A DNA stretch of 64,000 nucleotides, from the NCBI RefSeq assembly GCF_028389875.1, contig NC_084678.1:10880899-10944898 (forward strand). The letters are read 5' to 3'. The translations under genes were made by a program, and so were the position numbers. The DNA is from Rhea pennata. Its lineage: Eukaryota > Chordata > Aves > Rheiformes > Rheidae. The notes under the pieces were generated by a model. The model saw only the letters and a list, made by a program, of their open reading frames with translations. It had not been told where the DNA came from and did no database searches. Of this stretch, positions 1 to 12,630 are shown piece after piece (the stretch's first letter is position 1; every line of letters starts with the position of its first letter).

Positions 1-3000
1 CAGTCTCTCACTCTCCCTTTTTCCCCAAGTGTGAAGCCAGCACGTCCAAAGAGCTGAAATTGGGCAGGTTACAAGATTTTTGCATGATGAGGAACAGCCC
101 CCTCAAGACTGGCCCATTCCCCCCGCTGGCAAAGGGCGCACAGGTAGCACAAAGTTCACATCAGTGCAAAAGTCATATTCCCCACGTAATTCCTGCCTCC
201 CTCCCACCAATACCAAGTAGGCTCTGTACTTCTGCTTGAAAGCATATTTTGTAATGACAAGCTGCAAACTGGTATGGTTTCAATCCCCCCAAAGTTAGAG
301 GTTAGACCTCAGAAAGGCCAGTATATACAGCCTCTACTCTGTAAGTACTATAATGTCCGAAATACTGCGAAACCGTGGGAGATCAGGCTAATGGCAATCG
401 AGAGGGTGCTGTGTTTTGCTACCTCTGAGGCTATGCAGAAGAGGCACTTCAGTCTTTTGTGTGCTCCTCATCAGCATTCCCCAAAGCACTGTATCAAGAA
501 CTACTCATTCTAATTAGCACTACTGCAACGGAAGAAAATAAATAGAAAATACAGTGTTACTCTCTTGTTAGTTCCTTGTCATTTCTTCCAAGTTGTTCAA
601 CTAATGGAGTAATCAGCCTTTATGCTAAAAAAAAGCCAAAGGGCATGAGACGCACTGATCTACTAATAGGTGTGAGGCCTCTGCTTCCCTCTGGCACATT
701 TGAAATATCTGGTTTTAGTTCAAATTTGCATGCTGGAGACTGTCAGATCAAAAAGGAGTGAGACATGAAAACAAGTTGGGTGAGAGACTGCCTAGAAAGG
801 GTGGTTGATAACTTAGTGCACAGCAGTCCTATGTCTTTAGTCAAGTTGAGCCTCTGGAGGTACCGTGCTGCACGGTGTTACTACTCATGACATTTTTAAA
901 ATGCAATATTAAGAATTTTCATTTTTGCTTAATATATAGTAGCATTTAAATGCTGCATATGTGGAATGAAAAGAACGCTTGGATGAAAGACCTGTAGAAG
1001 ATTAATGAAAGTCATTATCATTACATGATAGTGGAGAGCTACTATTCCCAGGAAGAAAGGAATTTCTGTCTGTGCATCTGCCATCTCCCCTGGTTTCCCC
1101 ATATCCTTTTGTACCCCAAAAGAGAAGAGGCTGCATAAGAAGGTGATTAGGGAATAGGACATGACGTGAATTCCACTGCTAAGTCTACTGCTGAATTTCT
1201 GTTAGTGTTAGGACCAGTCACTTTGCTATTCTCCAGATGAAAACGATTATTTAAGGACAAAAGACTAGGACTTATCATTAAACCTGAAGGCACAGACTAG
1301 TTCTTAGGCAGAAAAGCTTTGTCATTGAACTGGTGTTTATGTGAGCACACATCAGTGTTACAGCTTTCAGGGGCCTCTCATCAAAGTCTTTATTGTTACA
1401 AACCTATTGAGCAACATCTCAGCTGCTGTGAATCAACATAACTCTCCTAAAATTAATGATGCTACACAGTTTTGCATCAGCTGAGAATCTGGCCCTTCAT
1501 TTTTAGCTATTTATATATTTTTCAGTTAAATTATTCCAATATAGGCTGTACGAAATGCTGTGCTCTTCTGAGAAGACGCTGTGCTCCAAACCCAGCTTTG
1601 TCCCCTCAGGACAGGGCCCCGGGGAAGTATCTTTGATCGGGGTCTTCTCAGTCCCGAACCTCGAAGGCAAAGTTGGTCATAGAAAGATTAGCAAAATAGT
1701 TTAAAAATATTTATTTAAGTTCAATTGTTTTCTGCAATCCCTGGTACTTTGAGCATGAGCTTTGCTTGCTGAGGAGGGCTTTGTCGGCAGACGTGCTCAC
1801 CTGAGCACGAGCAAGGGCCGGGTTACAACAGGGTTGTTTCCTAGCCCAGAGCATGCCTGCATAATCACTGGCATTGAAAATGCGGATTGGAGAGCGTGCT
1901 GGCCTGCTTTATTAAAAGAGAAAAGAAGCCTGTGAAACCAGAGAAAAATGATGGTGCTAATAAAAGGGAAATGCCTCTGTCTTCCTTCCGTGCATCAATC
2001 AGCAACGTAGGTTAGTTTTTTGGTTTGCTTGGCTGTTTTGCCACTTGTCATAGTTCTCTCTCTGGGCGCTGAGCTTCGTAGCTTGCAAACTCTTAACATG
2101 GCTGATGTTGTCGCTGTGGTGCTCTGGCCGCTCGCTCGTTTTGCAGAGGGATAGATTCAACTAGCGTGTTCGGCTTTAATACGAACATCAGCAGACAAAA
2201 GACATATCCCAATGAGGGGTTTGGACAGAACCATTAAAAGCAGAAAACATTGAGTAAATGCTCAAGACAGCCCTACAGCATTACATACGATCCCTCAGTA
2301 AGGAACAATAAGCACTTACATATGGAATACAATGCGCATTTGCTTGGATTTTCGGTTTTATGTTACAGCCTTGCTGTTTAAGAGCGTAGCTGAAGATTTT
2401 GTGCTAGGAGCACTGGCCCCATTTGAAAGAGCTTCATTTCCGTCTCACTGATATTCCTCTGTAAAGTAAGTAACTCAGCTTAAATCAGGGGAGTAACACT
2501 GGTGTAAAGCACATGTCAGCGGAGCAGACTCATGCTCTTCAGCCAGAGTAGCAGCTCAAATCCTTGTGTTTCTCCCTACTGACCACAACATGTATTTTAT
2601 AATTATATACACAAGATCCTCACTTGCCTGAGGTTCAAGTTTGAAGCACTGTTTCTCATCATTTGTTTTATACAAAGAGCTGGAGCAGTTACACGCCCCC
2701 CATCCTTCCTTTATTTTTCAAACTGAATTGTTTCGGTGGTAGCTTGGTGTGTCAGCTTGTAAGTCTATAAAACAGTTTTCTACCAGCTGGAAATCCAACA
2801 TGCTACATGAATACATAACAGTGCCTAACCAAGAAGGTTTGTAATTCAGTAATTAGCTGTAATTAATGAACACAAAGTGAAGACTCATTTACAGTTTAAA
2901 TTATCACATTAGCTCCTGTCACCCTCTATGTACACAAAACAGCAGGAATTCAATTATTTTTATTCTTCAAAGCTAATTTAAAATTTAAGGAATGCCATTA

Positions 3001-5092
3001 CATGAAATAATAGGTAGGAAATGTAATAGAAATCGCTCAGAACAGTTGGCCGTCCTTAGAATGGGAGGAAAAAAAATGCTATCAGTGATGATTTGGAAAT
3101 GTTGTTTCATCTGTGAACAGATGAAGGATTGAAATCTACGCTCTTTTCAGTGTATTTAAAAAGAAAACGAGTTTGGTGGTTGCTATGTCTTTGTGCAGGA
3201 AGAGCCATTGTGCATAATTGTAAAAGCAGTTGATACTGATAATGCTGTTGATAGTAACATGATGACAGCATGGAAATGCTCACACCATTATCTTTAATGG
3301 GGCTGAGCTGATTGCGACAGCATCGAGCCCCTGTAATATTCACCAATCTTAGTTGTGAAACTTCAGCCTAGCAGGCCTTAAGTAATTGTCACTGCAATCT
3401 GCCTGTAGTTTGTGCGTGTGCGTACGTCTGTGTAAAATGCTTTCATTGTGCTTTTAAACCCACCATGATGCTTCTCGCTGCAGCTGCCACTGCTTTTTTT
3501 CTCAAGCAGTTCAGTAACAAGAGAATTCCGAACCCATCCGATGCACTCCTCTAGCTCCCACCTATCTGCATTACAGCCCCTATTCTTTTTTCTTTTTCTT
3601 TTTTTTTTTTTTTTTTTTGCTCTTTATTTCTTACCCAGTTGCCTTTTCATTTTAAACAGGCCACTAGAAGCTACACCATCTAATTTTTCATAGGTGATCG
3701 ACTGCTGAGTTGTGGGTTTATATAGACAGAGGGAAGGTAGCGATAAGCCAAAGAGAGAGGATTCTATTAGGGAAATGCAGCAGTAATTAATGAATCCTGC
3801 CAGTAATTGGGAAGGTGTAAGCCTCTGTAATATCGTAATGATAGTCATCCGTTCTGTGCATCCCCCATCACTCGAACGATCCCTCATCGTCTCTGTGATC
3901 TCAGACACTTAGCCATGCAAATCTTCCTGACAGGACTCTATGTCTTTGTCTCCCTAATTGGACAGTATAGAGTTGTTTATGGATATTGCAGGCATTTAGA
4001 CCTCAGTTGGAGGTTGTTCAAAAATCGTTAGCAAAGTTGCCTTAACAGCATTGTCCAATATTTATTCCCCTGTTTCAATATCTGTTTTTAACCCAGGCAT
4101 GGTTTGCAATAGAATTAACATTTTGAAGATGCACTGTCTTGTCCTGGGCTCCATTTCGGATTGCTATTAAGCCATTTTTCTACAGAAAAAGAAAAAGAAA
4201 AAAAGAGCGAACAACAAAATATTTACTATAATTCCTCATTTCTTGAAGATAAGGCATCAGATTGTAGGGCATATGTGATGCCTTTTAATACCATTTCTGT
4301 GGAGAAATACTAAGAATGCTGACAAAGGCAGTTCCATTTACAGAAATTACAGGGAGCTTCTAGGACAAGTACTCCAATTTAGTGTGAGCCAAAATAAATA
4401 GAGAATGATCCCATTCACTATGCTGTTGCAAGTGAGATCAGATTAAGACACCGTATCATATATATTATAAACATATACACAAATTGTTTCTTTTTCCTTG
4501 GTCAGGACCTGGGGTTTTTAATTCCTATGTGTAATCATCTATTAGTGGTAGCTGAAAAGTAACATATAATTAGGTCAAAAGTAATACTTAATAAATGCAT
4601 CTACTATTGCGCCCTACCAGAACAGATTTCTTCTTTTAAAAACTTGATATTTGGGGGATTTCACGTGTTTGTGCATAATCCATTTATTGCATATGGTTTG
4701 GAGATTCTGAGCACACGGGAAAGTCTTACAGGGACCTAGAGCATAAACGCAGGAAGCTGACTTGAGTTTAAGCGCGCACACGGGAGATCAGAGATGCTGT
4801 CCAGTGCAACCACAAACGCTTGCGATTCGGAGTGTCAGGGGAAGGATCCGACGGATCAGGCGACGGCCTTTATAGCCCTTGGTCATATGCCGTGTCAGTC
4901 AGGCAAGTTGTCCCACAAATCAAGGGGATAATTTGCCAGAGTAAAAGCAGATCAGGTCTCTTCTTTTTGTAACTGCCAAATTAAGTAGCTAATCCTACAA
5001 ACACTTCACTACATACTTACTTCCATTCCCATCTTGTCTCATAGACATTTCAAGATGACTTACTCCAGCAAAGTTAAGCACTAATTATTGTT

Positions 5093-5098
<6 letters not shown>

Positions 5099-5133
<35 letters not shown>
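5099..5133 (+). repeat. A35 homopolymer
   Basis: Uninterrupted run of 35 A. It could be a retroposon tail, but no recognisable element body or target-site duplication is seen next to it. Confidence 0.9.
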
Positions 5134-5134
<1 letters not shown>

Positions 5135-5586
5135 AGAATATTCATCTGGAAAAAACAAGCAGGGAAAAAAAGGGCATGAATTTTTCTAAAACAATAAATC
5201 GCTTTGGTAATTGCTCTTTTTCACTTTCATCTGTTTCCTTTATACAAATATATGGTGCAAAAAGTTCTGTTCGTGGGAATGTTTCTAGGAAAAATTTCTG
5301 AAAGTATTAATTTGTGCCTGTCTGGCCACTATCTTGAGAGCTGTTTGCAGTTTTGGAAATTATTCAGCCAGCGAGCAGTAGAAATGACATGTTATATAGT
5401 TGATTAATATAGTAAATAGCAAATTACCGAAGGGGGAATAATCAAAGCTGTAGCTGCAGTAAATATTTACCTTATCTGATCTCTGGGGTTATCCTACAGT
5501 TTTAGGTGCCTCCCACAATCAAACCATAAAGAAATTAAATGAAAATAAAACTATTTGTAACAAAAGGGAAGGAACAGATTTTTTTT

Positions 5587-5599
5587 GGGGGGGGGGGGG
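5587..5599 (+). repeat. G13 homopolymer
   Basis: Run of 13 G directly after a T-run. Prone to length error in assembly. Confidence 0.85.
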
Positions 5600-5689
5600 C
5601 AGACTTCTTGTAATTCATTATTTTTCCAAGCTTCCAGGGACACAATTTTTCAGTTAGTAGCCGTTTTTACAATAAAATTACCCTTCCCC

Positions 5690-8600
5690 TAAAATACTAC
5701 TGATGTCATCCCATAAGCTTCAGCAGTTGAATATATTCCCAAAATCCGCTCGACCCCAAGTTTCCCATCCCTGAGCTCACGGCAGGACTGGCGAGGCTGA
5801 AGGACGGACGGTTTCCAGCTGTTTCGGTTCTGGCACATCCGGGGCCGAGCAGGGAGCGGAGCCGGGGCCGTGCCAGCGAGGGGGCCACCAGCTCCCGCCC
5901 GCAGCGCGGGGCAGCGGCGCAGCAGGGCGGGCACAGACCAGCCCTGCCCCATGGCAGGCACAGTGACGCAAGCCTGGCTCTAGAAACTCAGGCACCTGCT
6001 AGAAACTTCTCCTCCAGAATATGAATGCATTGGCATTTTGATTTTTATACACACACATGCGCACGTATATATATACAGATATATTTATAAAATCCCAGCC
6101 TTTGAAACTTATGTTGGTGCAGCAGTCTGTGACACTGAATACAAGTGGCTGTGCAAAGTAATTGCCAAATGCTTACATAAACACATAAATAAGGCAAATA
6201 AATTTATTTTCATTATTCATATTTTCTGCTCTTTCTTTCCCTTTTTATTTATGCTTTAAACAACAGTTACAGTAAATATACTGATAAAAAAAAATGCCTG
6301 CAGTGGACAGAAAGATGATCAAAAAGCCCTGATATGGAGCAATTCATGTTTCTTCTTTACAATCACTAACGAATCTTAACTTGAACCATGTTATGTTCCC
6401 ATGTGAGTGATAAGCAATGATTTATTATGAAGTGTCACGAAATCGGAATGCCATACGGTGAGACATGAGCTAGTGGAAAATGTGTTCCCTGTTTCCCAGC
6501 CTCATTACTCAGAGATGCAGCGTCCCTTTCTCCGAGTCTAATTTACCTGGCTTTTCGAGGCACTCCGATAGCAAAGGAAACATAACCAGGAACATGACCT
6601 GATCCTGGCAATCCCGTTCACCCACCAGCGTTGCAGCGACTGGGAAACTGGGTTTGCCTGGAAATTCTCAGCTGCTGCCGTACCAGCGTTTGTGCCCTAG
6701 GGCTGCTCCCCCAGCAGCGACCGCCCGGGATCGGGGCATCCGCTGCCTCCTCCGGGCGGCCAGCGCGGGAAGAGGAAATAACACAGGCGTCGCGGAGGAG
6801 ACAAACAGGGAAGTTTTCTTTATGCGTAGGAGTTTCTCCTGCTCTCTAATGATTCCTGTCTCCCCGTGATCCTAATTCAAGTAACTGGCATGTGATATTT
6901 TTTGTGGATAAATCAGCAGTGGAGGAACACGTGCAGGTCTGGCACTGCGGAGTCGGTGATTTACTTGTAGTTTGCAGTGAGCATGCTGGTTTGGGTTTTA
7001 AGGTGGGAATTTGAGTTTTAAGTGCTTTCTCCGAAAAAAGAAACCAGTGTATTCAACATTAATTCATGTAAGCAGCCTTCCTCTCCTACCAATTAATGCT
7101 TTCTGCACAAAGTAAGCCCAGTCTGTGGTTTGAAACATTTTTCTGGACATCTCTTTAAAGGCCTTGATGCTGAAAACACTTGAGCTCAGTCGAATTACTG
7201 ATACAAATAACCTAGTGTATCTGCATAAACGTGTGTTTCTGCTCTGCAGCAGAACAGCAAAATGGAAGCACAAGCCTTTCCAGAGAGACACAGCTCGAAG
7301 AGGCTGGGCACCTCGTGGAGCAATCAGAAAGAGGAGCTGGTGCCTGGAACAATAATTCGCTGGAAGTGTAAATCTCTACCCATTAAAAAAAAAACTTTTT
7401 ATCTAAAAAAATGTAGATTTAATGACACAAGTTGTGATAAAGATTTACTAGCAGTTTGTTTCAAAACACGACCCCAGACTACCGTGATGAAATGTTATAG
7501 AAGACCAAAAAGTTGAACTGAACACAATAAACTTGGTAACAAATTTATGTCCTGTGCATTCTTTGACATGAACAATTCTTCTTATATCTAGACATGTTAC
7601 AACTAGTCTGTCTTAAGGCAATAGTAGCTGTTGTTTTTCTTGCAGAAAATGTGGAAATCATCAGAAGAAAATTAACCAGAACTCATCCTTGTCTGTGATG
7701 CCGCGAGGCTCACAAATTTCAAAAATCTTTTTTCGATGGAAAAGCTTTAGAGAGAACCTTTGTGAAGTACGATCCGGAGACTGGTTTTTGCACAGCACTG
7801 ACAGTGGCTGCCATTCCAGAGGAGACTCTGTGTGATGTACCACTCTGAAATATTGTCAGCGAGCTTGGAAATATGAAGGCACTTTCATAGCAAGGCAGGG
7901 ATGAAAGCAAAGAAGTTTGGGTTTGCTTTTTTGTTTTGCTTTGTTTCTTAGTCCTAATAAAATCTGCCAGTAACTGCTCCCCTCCCATTATGCTTCGCAG
8001 AGAAAGGAAACATGATTCTCCACCAGAACGGTTAGGGTGTTCAGGGAAGAGTTGTGAATTTTCTACTCAAAGTGTTCATTTTAGCCAGTGACAAATTCTT
8101 GTGAAATATCAAAATAGTTGTGAAAGTAGAGACTGCAACTCAGGGTCTCCCAGCGGACTAGCCTTTACTCTCTCACAGTGAATCTCGAAATTTTTATGGC
8201 AGACCTCTGTAGGTGGAGTTGGGAGAACACCCTCCCACTGCATCTTCTAGCTTGATGATAAATTCTCTTCAGATTTGAGAAATGTGGGGTTTACTCTAAC
8301 GTGGAATTACATTACAAGGGAAACAAGGAGGCAATTGTGGAATTAGGCGACAGTTGAGTAAACACTTCCAGATGACAATTTTGGATTTTAAGCACCTAAA
8401 TTACTTGGGAGAATCTAGCTTTAAGTGACCTGCCAGTACACCCACCATCCATCCCTGCAAGCCTAGCGCTTGAACCCAGTTCCTACCCACGTCAGGCACC
8501 TAGACAATTGAACCATAATTGCTTTGTCTTATCTGCTCTAAATTCACTTTTGAAGGTGCATTACAAAAGCTATTTCTCTTCTGGGATCCATACAGGTGGC

Positions 8601-8930
8601 ATTTTAAAATGTAGCAGGCACCCTAGTCTACAGAACCTGCTTGTCACAGAAAATGACACAGTTTGCATGTGACCTGTAATGACAGTTGCGAGTTGAAAAG
8701 AAACCAGAAATTCAGCTATATCTTCCACACTTTGGTTGCAGCTGCCATCAACTAAATCTCTCTCCAAGGGCAGATGGTGCCCTGTACAAAGAACAATTTA
8801 ATCTTTAGCAAATAGAGAAACTTTGCCAAAAAAATCCACTTTTTTTTTTTCTCCAAGAATAGGCTGTCAATAACATGTGCTCTCAAATACATTGTGATTT
8901 GATGACTATGCTTTATTTATAGGAAAAACA
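5690..8930. other. Non-coding with one small GC-rich islet
   Basis: A short GC-rich patch at 5,800-5,960 and a second at 6,690-6,800. The rest is ordinary unique sequence. Overlapping short frames on both strands show no family similarity. Confidence 0.5.
8395..8530 (-). repeat. Possible antisense tRNA-SINE relic
   Basis: On the minus strand, TGGTTCAATTGTCTAGGTG is followed by GAACTGGGTTCAAGCGCTAG, spaced like A and B boxes of a tRNA-derived SINE. It is too decayed to be sure. Confidence 0.3.
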
Positions 8931-8939
8931 ACAAATTAA

Positions 8940-9560
8940 ATGTTCCCTCATTCTGCCCCCTCACGAGCCCGCGATCCTGCCAGATACCCGTGCGCAGGGC
9001 TCTGCGCGTGCGCACAAGCGACCAGGAGGGACGAGCGACGCGTCGGGCTCTCCCCGCCCCGCGCCTGCTGGATATCACGCGTACTCGCCGCGGTTGCTGA
9101 ACGTGTCTGGATCCTATGTCACCTTGAGGCCCAAGATGAGATCAGGGGTGAAATCCTGGCCTGGAAATCCCGCTATTTCTGCAAGGCCAGGATTTCACTC
9201 CATGTCTGTGAAAAGAGAGGGAGCAGCAGCCCCGATTTTTAGCCTGGCTCAGGCTATCAGAAAACAGCACAGAGGGGAATGGTTTGCCCAAAGCCACGTG
9301 CACCCGCGCTCTGCGGGCGGGAAGCGGGTTTTAACGCCCCGCCGCTGCCTTCTCCTCCCCTGTGGCCGATTGAAAACATTTTTTTTTTCTTTTTGCTGGT
9401 TATTTTCAGCATAAATAGTCCCCTGATGCGAGGCACCGTAGAGTCAGCTGCGGGTAAGCCAGGCAGGGCCGCTGCACCGGTGAGCGGCCGTGCAAGGAGG
9501 CGGGAGAGGGGCTGCATCGAGCAGCGATGCTGCAGCGGTGGCCTCTGCTCACCCCGCTGA
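8940..9560. other. CpG-rich patch
   Basis: CpG-dense at 8,960-9,100 (many CGCG and GCGC) and again at 9,290-9,560, with the inverted repeat at 9,148-9,198 between them. No donor or open frame makes it a convincing promoter. Confidence 0.45.
9148..9198. repeat. Inverted-repeat element with perfect 15-bp arms
   Basis: GTGAAATCCTGGCCT at 9148-9162 and its exact reverse complement at 9184-9198, with a 21-bp spacer. It resembles a dispersed palindromic motif common in reptile and bird genomes (GTGAAATCCTGGCC paired with GGCCAGGATTTCAC). It sits on the edge of a small CpG-rich patch. Confidence 0.75.
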
Positions 9561-9919
9561 TCGGCATCTTCGTTAGCTGAGCCCCAAGGGGCTGCAAGGC
9601 CTCCCCCCCCCCCCCAACACCCGTGCTGCTCCTTTCGTTCCCCTGTCCGGGGAGGGGGGAAATGCAGCTCATCGCTGTTTCTTTTAAAGTGCTCCTGGAG
9701 TCTTTTCTAGTCGTTCGTAGAAGAAACTGTCTGCCCTCTGGGGAACAGCTCAGGCTAACAGATGTCAGCATTTTCTCAAGCCGTGTTGTTCAGGTGGATT
9801 TGGAGGATCTAACTGTATTTGTTCAGGGATGTCTAGCAGCAAGCTGGACACTGCTGCACGTATGCAGAAGCTCTCACTGGGCTGCTTTTTGTCCAGAAAT
9901 GCACACATACGTACCTACG

Positions 9920-9944
9920 TATGTATACATAGTATGTATACATA
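9920..9944. repeat. Duplicated palindrome TATGTATACATA
   Basis: The perfect 12-bp palindrome occurs at 9920-9931 and again at 9933-9944, in a longer alternating purine-pyrimidine stretch (about 9,901-9,958) that could extrude or form Z-DNA. Confidence 0.7.
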
Positions 9945-12120
9945 CACATATGTATATACAGAGAAATTTATGCATCTTTCTCCTAGGTCTCAAGTGGCAC
10001 GACTGGTCCGCACCCGTCTGTACAGGCACTTCCCAAAAATGTCGGCGTTCCTGCGTGGGTGCAGCCCAGCCGCGGTGTACGCACCATCGCTCCACGGGTC
10101 CCGGCAGAGCTGGGTTTACCATGCTTGCTATGCTGTGTGCAATACTAATGTGCATATGCTTCAGAGTTGTGCTCTGCCAGGGTCACAGCTGAGAAAGATA
10201 TCTAAGTCACGTGGAATTATCCGCACAGGCCTCAGAAGTGTTGGAAAAGACGCAACTCAGAAAGTGAAAGAGTGTTCGTGTTTTTGTTTTCTAGCAGATT
10301 TCAAGAATCTTTTCTTTCATAGCCTGCAACTGTTAGGCCAAGCAGCTGATGTAAACCGACATAACTTCATTGACCCCCTGCAGATAAGGTGTTTTGCACC
10401 AGCTGCAGATGTGAGCTCTCATGATCTTGCTACTGAAATCCTGGGGTCTTTTATCTGGCCTTGGCCTCCGCCTCATAACAAAGTACCTTCAACAAAGGGT
10501 TTTCTGAGACAAATACCACCTTAATGGCTTCAAGTTTTTAATAAATGTAGTTTCCATAAACCTAGGCGCTGAGGTCTCCGAGTTCCCCCACCTGGATGCT
10601 AGGGCAATCAGACAGTTTGTGCTTTGGCAGACACACCCCAGGAACATCTGAGCTGGGGCCCACATTTTTTTTCCATTATCTTGTCCCACATTCTCACAGA
10701 CTTAGATCATGGGACAGAAACATGTTTCACAGTAAAGGAGACCTTTTATTGCACCTCCCTTTCTCTAGGGCTGCGGTCCCAGCCCAGGCTGTTCTGCAGG
10801 GGTGAAGGGGGCTTGGGGACATGCCAGCAACAGCCATGGACTGTGCTGACGATGTATTTACCCAAACCATCATCTCTCCCTCTGCTCTGCTGCTGGTGTT
10901 GGGGAGCAGCAAATGTAATTTCTGTGCTATGCATAACGTAGTTCATCACCACTCTGATGGTGATGCACATTAGGGACCTTATTCTACGGGCGTCATGCAG
11001 AGCCTGTAGATGCCCTGCGTTTGTGTGGGTGCTGCCAGGCAGCCTTTGTAGGAACAGGTGAAAAAAAATCAGGTTTCATGATGGTTATTCTTACCTTTCC
11101 CAAAATGTCTTCCCCTCTAATAAGAATATGTTTTCTGAAATAAATATATTCTATTTATTTATTTAATGTGCTGTAAAATGACCTTCTGGAAAGCTATTCC
11201 AGCTGCAAGGCTTTAAAATGGATGGGCAGGCTTAACTTAGAGAGCATGCTCCTTAAAATCAGTATGAATCATCTGAGTAGTTACTGTTTAGATTGATATA
11301 ATTTTAGTTATAATTATGGGTAACGAGAACACATTTAGAGTCTGTAATACTGTAATTCAGGGTGAAAGGAATCCTAAATGAAACAAAATATATCCAGATT
11401 TCCTTTTTCCCTCTACCTAGGTATTGTGCATGTGAGCATGATTCTTTAAGGAACAGATTTTCTGCTGCTGTAAAAATCTAGCAAAAGTAGGTCAAAAATG
11501 ACATCTAGAGATAGCATGTTTGGTAACCACAAAGGGACTGGCTGTGTCTTTCTGTTCGGCCTTTCAGGAGCCCTGCGATGCGGTGCCCTAGGTACAGCTG
11601 CAGCATGGTGGGGTTTTGAGCCGTAGACTCCCATGGACTTCAGTGGGTGGATCAGAGATACGTATTGCCATTATTAGTGTCCCACCAAACTCATAGACCG
11701 TGATAAAGTGATATTAGCAAAGATCTGAAAATACAGGAAAAAAATTGTCCCACCTCAAATGGTGTCACTGAAGCGGTGAACGCTCCCCTGTAGAACCCAA
11801 AAGCAAACTGAGCGCGGGATCTGACACGTGTGCGTGCACATGTGTGCGTGATGGAGGGAGAGCGACCGCGGCGCTCGACTCGCAAGGCAGGGTCTGAGGA
11901 GCAGGGCTGAGCGCGGTGGCTGCAGCTGCCGAGGCCGGACGCGGCCACCGTGAGCCGCTGACGTACACCTGACAAGCGTCTCAAATTGCAGACGTGTTTG
12001 TGAGTTCACGTGTCAAGGGTTTCCCAGCTGTGTTTTTACAGTAAGATTGGAGTGAAGAGAGGGAAGCTGTGCCATGCACAAGGAGTGGGAAGGTTGTTAG
12101 AAGGAGGCCCGAGTCCTGAC

Positions 12121-12480
12121 ACATCCACATTAAAATATGAAACTTTTTACATCAACTGATGGCTTGATAATTAATGTTAAATAAAAGCAAATCTTCAATA
12201 TCTGCATCTGATAATTCACATATGCTGCACATGACCAACATAATGAACATCTTCAATTTAATGCAATTAAAATGACAGAGTTTTCTTTATGGTACAGGTT
12301 GGGCTACATTCCAATCAGTGCCCAGGCAACAACAAACTTTGCCCATCGAGCACTATTTGAACCCTGGGCTACTATGCCCCAGCCCGTGGGTGACAAGCTC
12401 TCCACAAACTCCCCAAATCTCTTAGTGCCTTGATAATGAAATACATAAGCCATGACCCTTATTGATCAGGCCTCACACTA
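12121..12480. promoter_or_regulatory. Possible conserved non-coding block, homeodomain-motif rich
   Basis: A repeat-free stretch with several ATTA/TAAT cores (TAATTAATG, ATTTAATGCAATTAAAATG), ending in a moderately GC segment. It resembles conserved non-coding DNA around developmental genes. No conservation data. Confidence 0.25.
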
Positions 12481-12554
12481 ATTAATTTCCCAAAGTCCTG
12501 TCCCAGCCTGCAGTGACATCGATGCGCAACTGAGGATGGAGACTTTGGTTGGGC

Positions 12555-12630
12555 AAAAGTCCTGGGGGGGAGCGCTCATCCCATTGAAATCAATACCAAG
12601 TCCCCATTGATTTTAGTCACGCATGGATGT
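12555..12630. repeat. CCCATTGAAATCAAT-type dispersed motif
   Basis: CCCATTGAAATCAATACC and CCCCATTGATTTTAGTC lie close together. They match the common reptile/bird motif built around CCATTGACTTCAATGG. A related scrap is CTCCCATGGACTTCAGTGGG at 11,628-11,647. Confidence 0.4.

Larger units (their letters stand above)
1..5690. other. Non-coding, no gene seen
   Basis: AT-rich sequence with no recognisable exon. Homeodomain-type ATTA clusters occur at 2,830-2,960 and 3,775-3,850. A T-rich tract lies at 3,586-3,619, the A35 run at 5,099 and G13 at 5,587. Possibly TSHZ2 intron or intergenic regulatory DNA. Confidence 0.5.

Noticed and set aside
5099..5133. A35 run as the tail of a processed pseudogene
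   Set aside because: No gene-like sequence or target-site duplication is visible next to it. Recorded only as a homopolymer.
9829..10524. Plus-strand frame of 231 codons
   Set aside because: No recognisable domain, passes through alternating GT/AT simple sequence, and overlaps comparable frames in other phases. No splice or promoter context.
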